Shown piece after piece: positions 1-11,874 of a DNA stretch of 64,000 bases. The notes beneath the pieces are model-generated. The model made no database searches and was not told where the DNA came from. It saw nothing but the letters and a program-made list of their open reading frames with translations. Each line of letters starts with the position of its first letter. Position 1 is the first letter of the stretch. Made by a program: the position numbers and the translations under genes. Source of the stretch: Syntrophorhabdaceae bacterium (GTDB lineage Bacteria; Desulfobacterota; Syntrophorhabdia; Syntrophorhabdales; Syntrophorhabdaceae); NCBI GenBank assembly GCA_026415675.1, contig JAOAGQ010000060.1, positions 1 through 64,000 of the forward strand, given 5' to 3'.

Positions 1-122
1 ACAATGTAACCCTCTATGTAGAGCTCGTCACCCCCATCGCCCTTGAGAAGGAACTCCGCTTCGCCATCAGAGAGGGTGGCAAGACAGTAGGGGCAGGGGT
101 TGTCACTGAGATTATAGAGTAG
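1..122 (+). CDS. tuf: Elongation factor Tu, C-terminal end (partial)
   Basis: Only the last 39 codons are in the window. They read in frame from base 3 to the TAG at 120-122 and match the final beta-barrel of EF-Tu ([20 protein letters not shown], then TVGAGVV). EF-Tu is the GTPase that brings aminoacyl-tRNA to the ribosome. The gene is cut by the window edge. Its place just before rpmG, tRNA-Trp and secE is the usual bacterial tuf-secE-nusG arrangement, which supports the call. Confidence 0.95.
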   Translation, partial: NVTLYVELVTPIALEKELRFAIREGGKTVGAGVVTEIIE

Positions 123-133
123 AGGGGAAGAAG

Positions 134-283
134 ATGAGGCAATTAGTGATACTCGCATGTTCAGAGTGTAAGAACAGAAATTACACAACAACTAAGAACA
201 AACAGAAGACACCGGATAAACTCGAGATGAAAAAGTACTGTAAAACTTGCAGGAAACATACGAACCATAAGGAGACTAAATAG
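134..283 (+). CDS. rpmG: 50S ribosomal protein L33
   Basis: A 49-residue basic protein that is the expected size for L33. It has two CxxC pairs (ACSEC near the N-terminus and YCKTC near the C-terminus), so it is the zinc-binding form. The ATG at 134 follows a GGGGAAGAAG purine stretch and lies 11 nt after the tuf stop, so it is probably co-transcribed with tuf. The stop at 281-283 is only 3 nt before the mature tRNA-Trp, so the tRNA is likely processed out of the mRNA. Confidence 0.95.
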   Translation: MRQLVILACSECKNRNYTTTKNKQKTPDKLEMKKYCKTCRKHTNHKETK

Positions 284-286
284 AAA

Positions 287-360
287 AGGCCAGTAGCTCT
301 AACGGATAGAGCACCGGACTCCAAATCCGGGTGTTGGGGGTTCGAATCCCTCCTGGCCTG
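287..360 (+). tRNA. trpT: tRNA-Trp (anticodon CCA)
   Basis: The cloverleaf folds fully. The acceptor arm is AGGCCAG (287-293) with CTGGCCT (353-359) and discriminator G360. The anticodon stem CCGGA/TCCGG carries the loop CTCCAAA with anticodon CCA. The T-arm holds GGTTCGAATCC. The 3' CCA is not encoded. A tRNA-Trp between rpmG and secE is a common bacterial arrangement. Confidence 0.97.
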
Positions 361-379
361 TTATAAAAATGGAGACCTC

Positions 380-583
380 ATGGACTTTAAGGGAAAGATA
401 GAAAACCTAAAAGGATATTTTATAGATGTGTACATGGAGGCGAAGAGGGTTACCTGGCCATCGAAAAAGGATGCAATCAAAGGCACATACGTAGTCCTCA
501 TAACCGTTGTTATTGCGGCCATATTTCTTGGCATTGTGGATGTTGGGCTGGCAAGGTTTATTCAGGCATTATTACGCGGGTAA
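380..583 (+). CDS. secE: Preprotein translocase subunit SecE
   Basis: A 67-residue single-span SecE that clamps SecY in the SecYEG channel of the inner membrane. The conserved motif EAKRVTWPSKKDA covers about residues 20-32 and precedes one membrane helix at about 37-58. This is the short form found in most bacteria outside the gammaproteobacteria. The ATG at 380 has GGAG at 371-374. The gene lies 20 nt after the tRNA and is followed 16 nt later by nusG. Confidence 0.95.
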   Translation: MDFKGKIENLKGYFIDVYMEAKRVTWPSKKDAIKGTYVVLITVVIAAIFLGIVDVGLARFIQALLRG

Positions 584-599
584 TTCAGAGTAAATCATT

Positions 600-1148
600 A
601 TGGAAAATACAAAAATGGAAAAAAAGTGGTATGTAGTTCATACCTATTCCGGTTATGAACAGAAGGTGAGAGAGAGCCTTGAGGAGAGCATAAAAAACAA
701 TAAGATGGAGGAATTTTTTGGCGAAATTATAGTCCCTTCTGAAATTGTTATGGAAAAGATAAAGGGTCAGATAAAGAAGTCCCAGAGAACCGTCTTTCCT
801 GGATATATTATTGTGAACATGGTGATGAATAACGATACGTGGTATCTTGTTAGAAATACACCAAAGGTAACGGGGTTTGTAGGTTACGATAAGATGAACC
901 CCCCTCCATTACCGGAGAGCGAGGTCAACGAGATACTCTATGCGATACAGGAAGGAAAGGGCAAGATAAAGCCGAAGATACGCTTCGAAAAAGGGGACAG
1001 TGTAAAAGTTACAGAAGGCCCTTTTACAAACTTTACTGGCAGTGTTGAAGAGATAAAACCGGAAAAGGGAAAGGTGAAGGTACTTCTCAACATATTCGGA
1101 AGGACCACACCTGTTGAACTGGAGTTTACCCAGATAGAGAAAATCTAA
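600..1148 (+). CDS. nusG: Transcription termination/antitermination factor NusG
   Basis: A 182-residue NusG. The N-terminal NGN domain starts at KKWYVVHTYSGYEQKV and includes FPGYIIV. A C-terminal KOW domain contains FEKGDSVKVTEGPFTNFTG. NusG binds RNA polymerase, suppresses pausing and links it to Rho or to ribosomal S10. No insertion (domain II) is present. An in-frame ATG at 615 is an alternative start that would remove five residues. The gene ends 12 nt before rplK. Confidence 0.95.
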   Translation: MENTKMEKKWYVVHTYSGYEQKVRESLEESIKNNKMEEFFGEIIVPSEIVMEKIKGQIKKSQRTVFPGYIIVNMVMNNDTWYLVRNTPKVTGFVGYDKMNPPPLPESEVNEILYAIQEGKGKIKPKIRFEKGDSVKVTEGPFTNFTGSVEEIKPEKGKVKVLLNIFGRTTPVELEFTQIEKI

Positions 1149-1160
1149 AGGAGTCAAAAG

Positions 1161-1589
1161 ATGGCAAAAAAAGTCGTTGCGATGGTGAAATTGCAGTTAC
1201 AGGCAGGTCAGGCTACACCCTCTCCTCCTGTTGGACCGGCCCTGGGCCAGCACGGGGTGAACATCATGGAATTCTGTAAGGCTTTTAACGAGAGGACGAG
1301 ATCCCAGGAGGGGACCGTGATTCCCGCCCTGATAACCATATATTCCGACAGGACTTTTACATTTGTAACGAAGACACCCCCTGCTACATTTTTGATCAAA
1401 AAGGCGGCAAAACTCGCTAAAGGGGCAAATAACCCCAAAAAGGAGACAGTGGGAACCATTACAAAGTCCCAGGTCAGGGAGATAGCCCAGCTTAAGATGC
1501 CGGATTTAAACGCAAAGGATTTAGACAGTGCGATAAAGATCATAGAGGGTACAACAAAAAGTATGGGAATCCAGGTGGTGGAAGGGTAA
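1161..1589 (+). CDS. rplK: 50S ribosomal protein L11
   Basis: A 142-residue protein of normal L11 length that begins [20 protein letters not shown] and continues [22 protein letters not shown], both signatures of the family. L11 forms the GTPase-associated centre together with 23S rRNA and L10-L12. The ATG at 1161 has an AAGGAG ribosome-binding site. It is part of the secE-nusG-rplK-rplA unit. Confidence 0.96.
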   Translation: MAKKVVAMVKLQLQAGQATPSPPVGPALGQHGVNIMEFCKAFNERTRSQEGTVIPALITIYSDRTFTFVTKTPPATFLIKKAAKLAKGANNPKKETVGTITKSQVREIAQLKMPDLNAKDLDSAIKIIEGTTKSMGIQVVEG

Positions 1590-1645
1590 AAGAACCGTTT
1601 TGTTGCTATGCATAAAAAATAGTTGATAAATAAGGAGTAAATAAC

Positions 1646-2350
1646 ATGTCAAAATCGGGAAAGAAATATTCGGCGGCAAGGGAAAAAGTAGACAGAGAAA
1701 AAAAATATAATATGGAAGAGGCCCTTGATCTACTCCCGCAGGTTTCATATGCAAAGTTTAACGAGACCGTAGAGATTGCATTACGCTTAGGGGTCGACCC
1801 GAGACATGCGGATCAGATGGTCAGGGGAAGCGTACCCCTCCCTAACGGTCTGGGAAAAGAGGTAAAAGTCCTTGTCTTTGCAAAGGGTCAGAAGGAAAAG
1901 GAGGCCCTTGAGGCAGGTGCCGACTATGTTGGGGCAGAGGATCTCATAGAAAAGATACAGAAAGGCTGGCTTGACTTTGACAAGACCATCGCCACCCCTG
2001 ATATGATGGGGGCGGTGAGTAAGCTCGGAAAGATCTTAGGCCCTCGAGGGCTTATGCCAAACCCAAAGGTTGGGACCGTCACATTTGACGTGGCAAAGAC
2101 GGTAAAAGAGATGAAGGCAGGAAGGGTTGAATTCAGGGTAGATAAAGCCGGCAATCTCCATGTTCCTGTGGGAAAGATAAATTTTGGAAAGGAAAAGATC
2201 CTGGAAAACATCAATACTCTCCTTGAAGCAGTCATCAGATTAAAGCCACCTTCAAGCAAAGGCACATATATAAAAGGGATGGCCATTTGCACAACAATGA
2301 GTCCTGGTATAAAAATCGATCCGACCTATGTGAGAAACTTGACAAAATAG
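1646..2350 (+). CDS. rplA: 50S ribosomal protein L1
   Basis: A 234-residue L1 with the expected [17 protein letters not shown] and [19 protein letters not shown] motifs. L1 builds the mobile stalk next to the E-site and in many bacteria represses the L11-L1 mRNA. The ATG at 1646 has AAGGAG at 1631-1636. The 56-nt gap after rplK holds no obvious element. Confidence 0.96.
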   Translation: MSKSGKKYSAAREKVDREKKYNMEEALDLLPQVSYAKFNETVEIALRLGVDPRHADQMVRGSVPLPNGLGKEVKVLVFAKGQKEKEALEAGADYVGAEDLIEKIQKGWLDFDKTIATPDMMGAVSKLGKILGPRGLMPNPKVGTVTFDVAKTVKEMKAGRVEFRVDKAGNLHVPVGKINFGKEKILENINTLLEAVIRLKPPSSKGTYIKGMAICTTMSPGIKIDPTYVRNLTK

Positions 2351-2460
2351 GGAAAATGTCAGAGAAAGTAGGTGTGGTGAAAGACACCATTAAACGTTTT
2401 ATTTGTAAAAGTACGGCCTACTGAGACGTCAAAGATTTGCTGTCTCCCTGACTTTCCATA
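2351..2460 (+). promoter_or_regulatory. L10 leader RNA (autoregulatory element of rplJ-rplL)
   Basis: The gap between rplA and rplJ folds like the bacterial L10 leader. A basal stem pairs GGAAA..GTCAG (2351-2362) with CTGACTTTCC (2448-2457). An inner stem pairs GTAGG (2368-2372) with CCTAC (2417-2421), and a small hairpin TGGTG/CACCA lies at 2375-2389. In characterised bacteria, the L10(L12)4 complex binds this RNA and represses rplJL translation. Assignment rests on position and hand folding; no covariance model was run. Confidence 0.75.
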
Positions 2461-2492
2461 AATATTATTTATGAAAGGAGGGATGGAAACCA

Positions 2493-3014
2493 TTGGAAAG
2501 GGCGAAAAAAGAAAAAGTTGTTGCGGAGTTGGGTTCTAAGCTCAAAAAGATGAGCTCCATGTTTATCGCCGAATATAGCGGTCTAAATGTGGCCCAGATG
2601 ACGAAGATCCGTAAAGAACTGAGAGGCGTTGATGCAGAATTCACCGTTGTAAAGAACACCCTTTTAAGCATCGCATCGGAAGGAACAAGGGCACAGGCAC
2701 TGAAAGAGAGATTTACCGGTCCCAACGCCATAGTTGGCGTATACAAAGACCCCGTAAGTGCCGCCCGTATCATCTCCGGTTTCATGAAGGAAATGCCTCA
2801 ACTGAAGATAAAGGGAGGTTTTCTTGGAGACCAGATCATAGGTCCTGAAGATGTGAACAAGCTTGCCACACTGCCTTCAAAAGAGGTGCTCATAGGCAAG
2901 TTTGTAGGGTTACTAAAGGGTGTGCCTCAGAGGTTGGTATTTGTACTCTCAGGCAATATGGGCAAACTGTTGATGACGTTAAACGCAATCAAAGCACAAA
3001 AAGAACAAGGATAA
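2493..3014 (+). CDS. rplJ: 50S ribosomal protein L10
   Basis: A 173-residue L10, the base of the L7/L12 stalk. It opens with ERAKKEKVVAELGSKLKK and has the usual YSGLNVAQMTKIRKELR segment. The start is a TTG at 2493, ten bases after the strong GGAGGG at 2477-2482. The nearby ATG at 2483 is out of frame. Its expression is probably controlled by the leader just upstream. Confidence 0.95.
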   Translation: MERAKKEKVVAELGSKLKKMSSMFIAEYSGLNVAQMTKIRKELRGVDAEFTVVKNTLLSIASEGTRAQALKERFTGPNAIVGVYKDPVSAARIISGFMKEMPQLKIKGGFLGDQIIGPEDVNKLATLPSKEVLIGKFVGLLKGVPQRLVFVLSGNMGKLLMTLNAIKAQKEQG

Positions 3015-3026
3015 AGGAGGAAATAA

Positions 3027-3419
3027 ATGAGTGTTACAAAAGAGGAAGTTATCCAGTTTATTGAAAATATGACGGTACTTGAACTTGCAGATTTCATAAA
3101 GGCACTGGAAGAGAAATTCGGTGTTACCGCCGCTATGCCTGTAATGGGTGCTGCCCCGGCAGCGGCAGGACCTGCCCCGGCAGCGGCAGAGCCCGTTGAG
3201 GAGAAGACAGAGTTTAATGTAATTCTGACAGGTTATGAAGCGGACAAAAAGATCCAGGTGATAAAAGTCGTAAGGGCCATTACAAGCCTTGGTCTTAAAG
3301 AGGCAAAAGACCTCGTTGAGGGAGTACCAAAGCCTGTTAAAGAGGGTGTATCCAAGGAAGAGGCGGCAAATATAAAGAAACAACTCGAAGAAGTAAGCGG
3401 ACAGGTTAAGATAGAGTAG
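3027..3419 (+). CDS. rplL: 50S ribosomal protein L7/L12
   Basis: A 130-residue L7/L12. An N-terminal dimerisation domain is followed by an Ala/Pro-rich hinge at about residues 38-58 and a C-terminal factor-binding domain ([20 protein letters not shown], then [20 protein letters not shown]). The ATG at 3027 has AAAGGAGG at 3015-3022. L12 dimers bind L10 and recruit translational GTPases. Confidence 0.96.
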   Translation: MSVTKEEVIQFIENMTVLELADFIKALEEKFGVTAAMPVMGAAPAAAGPAPAAAEPVEEKTEFNVILTGYEADKKIQVIKVVRAITSLGLKEAKDLVEGVPKPVKEGVSKEEAANIKKQLEEVSGQVKIE

Positions 3420-3430
3420 TTAAATCATAA

Positions 3431-3460
3431 GGATAAGGGGTATAGGTTCACCCCTTATCC
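3431..3460 (+). other. rplL-rpoB intercistronic hairpin (attenuator or processing site)
   Basis: A perfect 10-bp inverted repeat, GGATAAGGGG / CCCCTTATCC with a 10-nt loop, lies between rplL and rpoB. No U-run follows it, so it is not a full intrinsic terminator. The position matches the E. coli rplL-rpoB attenuator and RNase III processing region, which sets the ratio of L12 to RNA polymerase. The function here is inferred. Confidence 0.6.
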
Positions 3461-3486
3461 TCTAAAATTTAAGGAGTGAAGAAAAT

Positions 3487-6400
3487 ATGAGGGAAACCTT
3501 CCATAACAGGATATTCAGAAAGAACTACGGAAAGATAAAGGAAGTTCTCGATATCCCAAACCTAATTGAAATACAGCTCGATTCATACGAAAAGTTTTTG
3601 CAGAAGAATATCCCCCCCGATAAAAGGGAAAACATCGGTCTACAGGCAGTATTCAACAGTGTCTTCCCCATAAAGGATGCCCATGAAACCACAACCTTAG
3701 AGTTTGTAAAGTACGAGATAGGGGATCCGAAAAACTCTGAAGAGGAATGTATATTCAGGGGATTGACCTATGCGGCCACCATGAGGGTCACGATCAGGCT
3801 TGTTGTATGGAACGTGGATGCAGAGACAAAGACGAGAGATATAAGGGCCGTTAAAGAGCAGGATGTCTATTTCGGAGAGATCCCCCTTATGACAGAGAGG
3901 GGTACTTTTATTATAAACGGAACGGAGAGGGTGGTGGTTAGCCAGCTCCACAGATCCCCGGGTGTTTATTTTGATTGTGAGGCAACAAGGTCTAATCTGG
4001 CAGGGAGCCTCCTCTATAGCGCAAGGATCATCCCCTATAGAGGTTCATGGCTTGATTTTGAGTTTGACCATAAGGAACTCGTCTATGTAAGGATAGATAA
4101 GAAGAAAAAAATCCATGTGACGATGTTTTTAAAGGCCCTGGGGTATTCGGAGAAAGAGATCCTCGATTACTTTTATGATAAAGAGACCGTAATCGTTAAG
4201 GACGACAGACTATACAAAAAGACCTCTTTCCAGCTCCTGATTGGACAGAAGGCGCCTTCCGATATCATAAACGAAGAGACCAAAGAGGTGATCGTCAAGA
4301 AACATAAGAAGATTACCAAGGCCATTCTGAAAAAGATGGAGGCGGCAAATATAAATATAATACCCATCGGGGAAGACGACCTTGTGGGAAGGATAACAGC
4401 GGATAATGTGTTTGACCCAAAGACAAAAGAGGTTTTGATCCCCATAAACAGGGAAATTACAAAGGAAGACATAGAAAAGATAAAGGAAAGAAAGGTGCAG
4501 TCCCTGGATATCCTCTTCATCGACAACCTGAACGTGAGTGCATCTTTGAGTAAAACACTGAGAGAGGATGGGGTAAATACAAAGGAAGAGGCGCTCCTTG
4601 GTATTTACAGAAAGATGAGACCGGGGGATCCTCCGACGATCGAATTTGCCGAAGCACTTTTATACAACATGTTCTTTGCCCCCGATAGATACGACCTCTC
4701 AAAGGTCGGGAGATTGAAGATAAACCACAGGCTCAATATGAACGTCCCCCTTGATGAGGTTGTCCTGAGAAAAGAGGATATATTAGAGACCGTCAAACAG
4801 CTACTCAAACTCAAGGATTCAAGGGGACAGGGGGATGATATAGACCATCTCGGCAACAGAAGGGTGAGAACCGTTGGGGAGTTACTCGAAAACCAGTTCA
4901 GAATGGGGCTCGTAAGGATGGAGAGGGCAATAAAAGAGCGCCTTACCTTTCCTGAAATGGAGACCCTCATGCCCCACGACCTGGTCAACCCAAAGCCTGT
5001 AGCCACCGCTGTTAAGGATTTCTTTTCGAGCAGCCAGCTCTCCCAGTTTATGGATCAGACGAACCCGTTGAGTGAGATTACCCACAAGAGGAGGTTAAGT
5101 GCCTTAGGTCCAGGGGGACTCACAAGGGAAAGGGCAGGCTTTGAGGTAAGGGACGTCCATCCCACCCATTACGGCAGGATCTGTCCTGTTGAGACCCCTG
5201 AAGGTCCAAACATAGGCCTCATCGCATCCCTGTCTACCTATGCAAAGGTAAACGAGTACGGTTTTATCGAGACCCCCTATCGGGAGGTGATAAATGGAAG
5301 GGTAACAAATAATGTAAGGCATTTGAGTGCCCTTGAGGAGGAGCAGTACTATATTGCCCAGGCGAACATCCCTATGGATGAGGAAGGCAGGATCACCTCC
5401 GAACTCGTTACCGCCCAAAAGGGAGGGACCTTTCACCTTATAAGTCCAAATGAGGTCAATTTTATCGATGTATCCCCAAAGCAGCTCGTAAGTGTCTCCG
5501 CATCCCTGATACCCTTTCTGGAGCATGACGATGCAAACAGGGCATTGATGGGTTCCAACATGCAGAGACAGGCCGTACCCCTTATCATTACAGAGGCCCC
5601 TCTCGTTGGTACCGGGATGGAGAGAATCGTGGGGAGAGATTCGAGGGTTACGATTACAGCTAAACATGACGGGATTGTAAAAAGCGTTGATGCCAATCGG
5701 ATCATTGTACAGTACGAAGAAAAAAACGGACATGAGGAGCCCGTTACACAACTTGAAGTCCATAACCTGTTAAAGTTCAGAAGGTCAAACCAGGATACAT
5801 GCATAAACCAGAGGGTGATCGTAAACGAGGGAGATTTTGTAAAAAAAGGGGATGTCCTCGCCGATGGTCCTTCAACGGATAGAGGGGAGCTCGCCCTCGG
5901 GAGAAACGTGCTGGTGGCCTTTATGCCCTGGCGGGGATATAACTATGAGGATTCCGTTTTGGTCAACGAAAGGCTCGTAAGAGAGGATACCTTTACATCG
6001 ATCCATATAGAGGAACTGGAATGCGTTGTAAGGGACACTAAACTCGGTAAAGAGGAAGTGACAAGGGATATACCCAGCGTAGGGGAGGATGCCCTGAAAG
6101 ACCTCGACGAAAGCGGTATTGTTAGGATAGGGGCCACGGTTAAGCCCAATGACATACTTGTGGGAAAGGTTACACCAAAAGGGGAAACCCAGCTTACCCC
6201 TGAGGAAAAACTTTTGAGGGCTATCTTCGGGGAGAAGGCAGGGGATGTAAAAGATACATCGTTGCGGGTTCCCCATGGTATAGAAGGGATTGTGATAGAT
6301 GTCAAGGTGTTATCGAGGAGAGGTATAGATAAGGATGACAGAAGCAGGCTTATAGAAGATATAGAGATATCGAACATCCTAAAAGACCAGGAAGACCAGA

Positions 6401-7602
6401 TTAAAATCATCCTCGAGAGTACAAAGGAAAAGCTCGAGAATGTCTTCCTCGGTCGAAAAACCCCTGTGGATATAAAGGACAACAAAGGAAAGGTCATAAT
6501 CAAAAAGGGTGAGGCGATTACAGGAGAGAAGATTAACAACATAAGCCTTGAGAAGTTACAGGGGATAGATTTCGGGGATGAGGAGCTTGAGACGAAGATC
6601 TCCCGGATCCTTGAGAGCAAGGATAACCAGATAGAAATCATAAAAATGTACTACGACGACAAGATAAACAAGATCAAAAGAGGGGATGAGCTTCCACCTG
6701 GCGTAATAAAGACGATAAAGGTATACATAGCGATGAAGAGGAAGATCGCGGTTGGAGATAAGATCTCCGGTCGTCATGGTAATAAGGGTATCGTCTCTGT
6801 AATACTCCCGGAAGAAGACATGCCTTTTACAGAGGACGGTACACCGGTTGACCTTGTACTTAACCCATTAGGGGTCCCCTCTCGAATGAATGCAGGCCAG
6901 ATCCTCGAGACCCATCTCGGATGGGCGGCGAAAGAACTGGGTAAAAGGATCGGAGAGCTTGTGGATGGTTACTATAAAAAGATGTGCGAGCCAAGCACCA
7001 TTAAGGCAAAACTGAAGGAGATATTCAGTCAGGGGGAACTCGACGGTTTTATAGACCATTTATCGGAGGAAGAACTCGTAAGCTTTGCCGACAAACTTAA
7101 AGGGGGAATCCACGTCTCAGTCCCTGTATTCGATGGGGCAAAGGAGGCTGAGATAAAGGAGCTCTTCAAAATGGCAGGGATGGAGGATTGTAGAAAGGCA
7201 ACACTCTTTGACGGCAGGACAGGGGAGCCTTTCCACCACAAAATCACGATTGGAAACATGTACTTCCTGAAACTACACCACCTCGTCGATGACAAGATAC
7301 ACGCCCGTTCCATCGGGCCCTATTCCCTTGTAACACAGCAACCCCTCGGTGGAAAGGCGCAGTTCGGAGGTCAAAGACTTGGGGAGATGGAGGTATGGGC
7401 ATTAGAGGCGTATGGAGCATCCTATTCGCTCCAGGAGTTCCTAACAATAAAGTCCGATGATGTGAACGGCAGGATAAGGGCGTATGAGGCGATCGTTAAA
7501 GGGGAGGATGTCCTTGAGCCAAATCTTCCGGAATCTTTCAACGTTCTCGTTAAAGAGCTGGAAAGCCTCTGCATAAATGTTGAATTGATGAAGGAAGAGT
7601 AA
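3487..7602 (+). CDS. rpoB: DNA-directed RNA polymerase subunit beta
   Basis: A 1371-residue beta subunit close to the proteobacterial length. The rifampicin pocket is intact ([21 protein letters not shown], with the key Asp, His and the Ser of LSALGPGG), so sensitivity is predicted. Also visible are [20 protein letters not shown], the KxGDKxxGRHGNKG-type motif ([16 protein letters not shown]) and the C-terminal [21 protein letters not shown]. The ATG at 3487 has AAGGAG. It is co-transcribed with rpoC, 42 nt downstream. Confidence 0.98.
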   Translation: MRETFHNRIFRKNYGKIKEVLDIPNLIEIQLDSYEKFLQKNIPPDKRENIGLQAVFNSVFPIKDAHETTTLEFVKYEIGDPKNSEEECIFRGLTYAATMRVTIRLVVWNVDAETKTRDIRAVKEQDVYFGEIPLMTERGTFIINGTERVVVSQLHRSPGVYFDCEATRSNLAGSLLYSARIIPYRGSWLDFEFDHKELVYVRIDKKKKIHVTMFLKALGYSEKEILDYFYDKETVIVKDDRLYKKTSFQLLIGQKAPSDIINEETKEVIVKKHKKITKAILKKMEAANINIIPIGEDDLVGRITADNVFDPKTKEVLIPINREITKEDIEKIKERKVQSLDILFIDNLNVSASLSKTLREDGVNTKEEALLGIYRKMRPGDPPTIEFAEALLYNMFFAPDRYDLSKVGRLKINHRLNMNVPLDEVVLRKEDILETVKQLLKLKDSRGQGDDIDHLGNRRVRTVGELLENQFRMGLVRMERAIKERLTFPEMETLMPHDLVNPKPVATAVKDFFSSSQLSQFMDQTNPLSEITHKRRLSALGPGGLTRERAGFEVRDVHPTHYGRICPVETPEGPNIGLIASLSTYAKVNEYGFIETPYREVINGRVTNNVRHLSALEEEQYYIAQANIPMDEEGRITSELVTAQKGGTFHLISPNEVNFIDVSPKQLVSVSASLIPFLEHDDANRALMGSNMQRQAVPLIITEAPLVGTGMERIVGRDSRVTITAKHDGIVKSVDANRIIVQYEEKNGHEEPVTQLEVHNLLKFRRSNQDTCINQRVIVNEGDFVKKGDVLADGPSTDRGELALGRNVLVAFMPWRGYNYEDSVLVNERLVREDTFTSIHIEELECVVRDTKLGKEEVTRDIPSVGEDALKDLDESGIVRIGATVKPNDILVGKVTPKGETQLTPEEKLLRAIFGEKAGDVKDTSLRVPHGIEGIVIDVKVLSRRGIDKDDRSRLIEDIEISNILKDQEDQIKIILESTKEKLENVFLGRKTPVDIKDNKGKVIIKKGEAITGEKINNISLEKLQGIDFGDEELETKISRILESKDNQIEIIKMYYDDKINKIKRGDELPPGVIKTIKVYIAMKRKIAVGDKISGRHGNKGIVSVILPEEDMPFTEDGTPVDLVLNPLGVPSRMNAGQILETHLGWAAKELGKRIGELVDGYYKKMCEPSTIKAKLKEIFSQGELDGFIDHLSEEELVSFADKLKGGIHVSVPVFDGAKEAEIKELFKMAGMEDCRKATLFDGRTGEPFHHKITIGNMYFLKLHHLVDDKIHARSIGPYSLVTQQPLGGKAQFGGQRLGEMEVWALEAYGASYSLQEFLTIKSDDVNGRIRAYEAIVKGEDVLEPNLPESFNVLVKELESLCINVELMKEE

Positions 7603-7644
7603 GAAATAAAAAGTCCCGCAAAAAAGGGGCAGGAGGTATTGAGA

Positions 7645-10600
7645 TTGGAAGACTATTTCAAGATTTTTGAAAAACAGAAGGATCCGCTGGAATATAGCGC
7701 GATCAAAATCTCCCTTGCCTCTCCTGAGTTGATAGAAAAATGGTCCCATGGAGAGGTAAAGAAACCCGAGACGATAAACTACAGGACGTTCAAGCCGGAG
7801 AGGGATGGGTTATTCTGTGCAAAGATATTCGGCCCTGTGAAGGACTACGAGTGTATATGCGGAAAATATAAAAGAATGAAGCACCGGGGGATCATATGCG
7901 AGAAGTGCGGTGTGGAGGTAATACAATCTAAGGTGAGAAGGGAAAGGATGGGCCATATTAAACTCGCCTGTCCTGTAGCCCATATCTGGTTTTTGAAGAG
8001 CATGCCGAGCAAAATAGGAACCCTCCTTGAACTCACGATAAAGGATGTGGAGAGGGTTTTATATTTTGAAATGTACATCGTTATAGAGCCTGGTAACTCT
8101 CCTTATGAATTCTGCGAGCTGATTAACGAAGAAAAATATATGGAGGCAAGGGAGAAGTACGGGCCCTCTTTTGTGGCAGGGATAGGGGCAGAGGCGATTA
8201 GAGAATGTCTGAGAAAGATAGATGTTGAGGAACTGACAAGGACATTGAGAAACGAGATGAAGGAGACCACAAGTGACGCAAAGAGGAAGAAGATCTCGAG
8301 AAGGTTAAAGATTGTAGATGCCTTCAGGGTCTCAAAGGTAAAACCGGAATGGATGATCCTCGATATCATACCTGTGTTGCCTCCTGAGTTGAGACCCCTT
8401 GTACCTCTCGATGGGGGTAGATTTGCCACTTCTGACTTAAACGACCTTTACAGAAGGGTGATAAACAGGAACAACAGGTTAAAGAGGCTCATGGAGCTTA
8501 ATGCCCCGGAAATCATCATAAGGAACGAGAAGAGGATGCTCCAGGAGGCGGTGGACGCCCTTTTTGATAACTCCAAAAGGGGCAGGGTAGTCACAGGGGC
8601 AAGCAAAAGACCCCTTAAATCCTTAAGCGATATGTTGAGGGGCAAACAGGGCAGGTTCCGCCAGAACCTTCTCGGGAAACGTGTTGACTATTCGGGAAGG
8701 TCTGTGATTGTTGTAGGTCCCCATTTGAGATTACACCAGTGCGGTCTTCCAAAATATATGGCCTTGGAACTCTTCAAACCCTTTGTCTATAATAGACTTA
8801 TAAGAAAGGGTTATGCGACAACGATAAAGAATGCGAAGAAGATTGTGGAAAAAGAGAGACCGGAGGTGTGGGATGTCCTCGAAGAAGTGATCAAGGAACA
8901 CCCTGTCCTTCTGAACAGGGCCCCTACCCTTCACAGACTCGGTATCCAGGCCTTTGAGCCCCAGTTGATAGACGGGAAGGCGATCCAGCTACACCCCCTC
9001 GTATGTCCTGCGTATAATGCGGATTTCGATGGAGACCAGATGGCGGTACATGTCCCCCTTTCCATTGAGGCCCAGGCCGAGGCAAGGATACTCATGATGT
9101 CCACGAACAACATCCTTTCCCCGGCAAACGGAAGGCCCATCATCGTCCCTACCCAGGACATCATACTCGGTCTCTACTATCTCACTATCGACAGAAAACG
9201 GGTGAAGGGGGAAGGGAAGATATTCTCCGATCCCGAGGAGGTACATATCGCCTACGACTCAAAACAGGTGGACCTCCATGCCCGTATAAAGGTGAGGTTC
9301 GATGGGAGACTCGTTGACACAACCGTTGGCAGGGTAATTCTCATGCAGGTTGTGGAGGACGCCCTTGAAGAACTAGAGGAGACGAAAAGAAAGTCGGTTA
9401 TGAATGAAATGTTCGGTTTAATAAACAGGGTGATGGACAAAAAATCTATAGGGGCTTTGATCGATAAATGTTACCGTGTTGCAGGAGAGAAAGGAACGGT
9501 AATACTCTCAGACAGGTTGAAAGACTTAGGTTTCTATTATGCAACGATCGGGGGTATCTCTATATCCATCGATGATATGATCATACCGAAGAACAAACAG
9601 GAGCTTATAGATAAAGCCCTTGCAGAGGTAAGGGTCGTCCAGAACCAGTATGCGGAAGGGTTGATCACCGACGGTGAGAGGTATAACAAGGTTATAGATA
9701 TCTGGGCTGATGTAACGGAGAAGATTGCCGATGAGCTGATGGCAGAACTCGGCAGAGAACAGGTTCTCGATGAAAACGGTAACCCCGTTATCGGACCGAA
9801 TGGAAAGCCCGAATACCAGAATAGTCTTAATCCCATCTTTATCATGGCCCACTCCGGGGCGAGAGGAAATGCACAGCAGATAAGACAGCTTGCAGGTATG
9901 AGGGGTCTTATGGCAACCCCTTCAGGGGAGATTATAGAGACCCCCATTACGAGTAACTTCAGGGAAGGTCTTACAGTCCAGCAGTACTTCATATCCACCC
10001 ATGGTGCAAGGAAGGGTCTCGCAGATACCGCCTTGAAGACGGCAAACTCAGGGTATCTCACAAGGAGACTCGTCGATGCAGCCCAGGATGTGGTGGTGAC
10101 AGAATACGACTGCGGTACCTTAGATGGCATAGAGGTAGGGGCCTTGATAGAAGGGGGAGAGGTTATAGAAAGGCTCGACGCAAGGGTATTGGGAAGGGTT
10201 TCCCTTGAGGATTTAAAAGACCCCGATGGGGAGATCATAGTCAGGAAAAACGAGGAGATCACGGAGCAGCATCTAAAAAAGATAGAGGAAGGCGGTTTTG
10301 AAAAGATAAAGATCCGTTCCGTTCTCACATGCAGGTCAAAAAGGGGCGTCTGTGTCCTGTGTTATGGCAGAGACCTTGCGAGGGGAAGGCTTGTAAGTAT
10401 AGGCGAGGCCGTTGGCATTATTGCAGCCCAGTCTATCGGTGAACCCGGTACCCAGCTTACAATGAGAACCTTCCATATAGGGGGGGCTGCATCGAGAAGG
10501 GTTGAACAGTCGACCCTTGAGGCGAGAAACGATGGGTACCTAAAGCTGATAAACGTAAAGGTCGTAAACAACAGGGAAGGGGTCCCCATAGTGATGAACA

Positions 10601-11874
10601 GAAACGGTGAAGTAGCCATCGTAGATGAATCGGGGAGGGAGAGAGAAAGGTACCAGATCACCTATGGGGCAAAACTCGTCGCCTATACCCCGCAAACAAA
10701 AAACGAGACAACGGAATGGGTAAACTCAAAAGAGGATGAACTGATCCCTGTGAAAGAAGGGCAGATCCTCGCGGAATGGGATCCTTATACGATACCCATG
10801 CTTTCCGAGGTTTCGGGAAAGGTAAAATTCGGGGATATCGTTGAAGGTATCACCATGCAGGAGAGTAAGGATGAGGTGACAGGTCTTTCATACAGGGTCA
10901 TCATAGAGCCGAGGGATCCCGATTTGAGACCCAGGATATCCATAAAAGACGACAAAGGCAGAACCATCACCATACCAGGTACAACGAGTCCTGCGCGGTA
11001 CTTACTTCCTGTAGGGGCCCACATTGTGGTCGCCGAGGGTGATGATATCCATGCAGGGGACGTTGTTGCAAAGATACCGAGGGAGACGACAAAGACAAAG
11101 GATATTACAGGGGGTCTCCCGAGGGTGGCTGAACTCTTTGAGGCGAGGAAACCCAAAGAGAACGCCACTGTGTCCGATGTCAATGGGTATGTCTCCTTTG
11201 GTAAGACCTCAAAGGGTAAGAGGGAGATATTTGTAAAACCGGAAAGGGGTGAACCCCTCAAGTATGTGATCCCGAGGGGCAAACACATCATAGTCCATGA
11301 GGGGGATTATGTAAAGGCAGGGGAACCTTTGATGGATGGCCCTGTAAGTCCCCACGATGTGTTGAGGATCCTGGGCATTAAGGCCCTTGCAAGGTACCTC
11401 GTCGATGAGATACAGGAAGTCTATCAGCTCCAGGGTGTCAAGATAAACGACAAGCACATAGAGGTCATCGTAAGGCAGATGCTAAAGAGGGTAAAGATAA
11501 AAGAGGTCGGTGATACGAACTTTATTGTAGATGAACCCGTTGAGTGGTGGGTCTTTGAAGAGGAGAACAAGAGGGTAATAGAGGCAGGGGGTAAACCTGC
11601 TAAGGCCGAACCTCTTTTCCTGGGCATCACAAAGGCATCCCTTATAACGGATAGCTTTATCTCCGCTGCGAGCTTCCAGGATACAACAAAGGTTTTAACC
11701 CAGGCTGCGATTGAAGGAAGGGTTGATTACCTAAGGGGGCTCAAGGAGAATGTGATTATGGGAAGGATCATCCCTGCTGGAACGGGGTTTCCAAAGTACA
11801 GAAATTACGATATGACCGTTTTAGAAAAAGAGCGAAAGACCAAAGAGCTATCAGCGGAGGCCGATCTTACGTAA
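7645..11874 (+). CDS. rpoC: DNA-directed RNA polymerase subunit beta'
   Basis: A beta' subunit of about 1409 residues. Near the N-terminus is the zinc ribbon [20 protein letters not shown]. The catalytic NADFDGD that binds Mg is at about residues 458-464. A second zinc site ([19 protein letters not shown]) lies in the C-terminal half. The start is placed at TTG 7645, 8 nt after AGGAGG (7631-7636). The upstream in-frame TTG at 7639 would leave only 2 nt of spacing. The 3' end overlaps the convergent cpoB gene by 24 bp. Confidence 0.97.
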   Translation: MEDYFKIFEKQKDPLEYSAIKISLASPELIEKWSHGEVKKPETINYRTFKPERDGLFCAKIFGPVKDYECICGKYKRMKHRGIICEKCGVEVIQSKVRRERMGHIKLACPVAHIWFLKSMPSKIGTLLELTIKDVERVLYFEMYIVIEPGNSPYEFCELINEEKYMEAREKYGPSFVAGIGAEAIRECLRKIDVEELTRTLRNEMKETTSDAKRKKISRRLKIVDAFRVSKVKPEWMILDIIPVLPPELRPLVPLDGGRFATSDLNDLYRRVINRNNRLKRLMELNAPEIIIRNEKRMLQEAVDALFDNSKRGRVVTGASKRPLKSLSDMLRGKQGRFRQNLLGKRVDYSGRSVIVVGPHLRLHQCGLPKYMALELFKPFVYNRLIRKGYATTIKNAKKIVEKERPEVWDVLEEVIKEHPVLLNRAPTLHRLGIQAFEPQLIDGKAIQLHPLVCPAYNADFDGDQMAVHVPLSIEAQAEARILMMSTNNILSPANGRPIIVPTQDIILGLYYLTIDRKRVKGEGKIFSDPEEVHIAYDSKQVDLHARIKVRFDGRLVDTTVGRVILMQVVEDALEELEETKRKSVMNEMFGLINRVMDKKSIGALIDKCYRVAGEKGTVILSDRLKDLGFYYATIGGISISIDDMIIPKNKQELIDKALAEVRVVQNQYAEGLITDGERYNKVIDIWADVTEKIADELMAELGREQVLDENGNPVIGPNGKPEYQNSLNPIFIMAHSGARGNAQQIRQLAGMRGLMATPSGEIIETPITSNFREGLTVQQYFISTHGARKGLADTALKTANSGYLTRRLVDAAQDVVVTEYDCGTLDGIEVGALIEGGEVIERLDARVLGRVSLEDLKDPDGEIIVRKNEEITEQHLKKIEEGGFEKIKIRSVLTCRSKRGVCVLCYGRDLARGRLVSIGEAVGIIAAQSIGEPGTQLTMRTFHIGGAASRRVEQSTLEARNDGYLKLINVKVVNNREGVPIVMNRNGEVAIVDESGRERERYQITYGAKLVAYTPQTKNETTEWVNSKEDELIPVKEGQILAEWDPYTIPMLSEVSGKVKFGDIVEGITMQESKDEVTGLSYRVIIEPRDPDLRPRISIKDDKGRTITIPGTTSPARYLLPVGAHIVVAEGDDIHAGDVVAKIPRETTKTKDITGGLPRVAELFEARKPKENATVSDVNGYVSFGKTSKGKREIFVKPERGEPLKYVIPRGKHIIVHEGDYVKAGEPLMDGPVSPHDVLRILGIKALARYLVDEIQEVYQLQGVKINDKHIEVIVRQMLKRVKIKEVGDTNFIVDEPVEWWVFEEENKRVIEAGGKPAKAEPLFLGITKASLITDSFISAASFQDTTKVLTQAAIEGRVDYLRGLKENVIMGRIIPAGTGFPKYRNYDMTVLEKERKTKELSAEADLT

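Noticed and set aside
9537-10328. Antisense frame of 263 codons inside rpoC
   Set aside because: It mirrors rpoC codons, is rich in Ser/Leu/Ile as expected from the reverse strand, and has no family motif. Similar frames in rpoB (5943-6641, 5104-5763) are rejected for the same reason.
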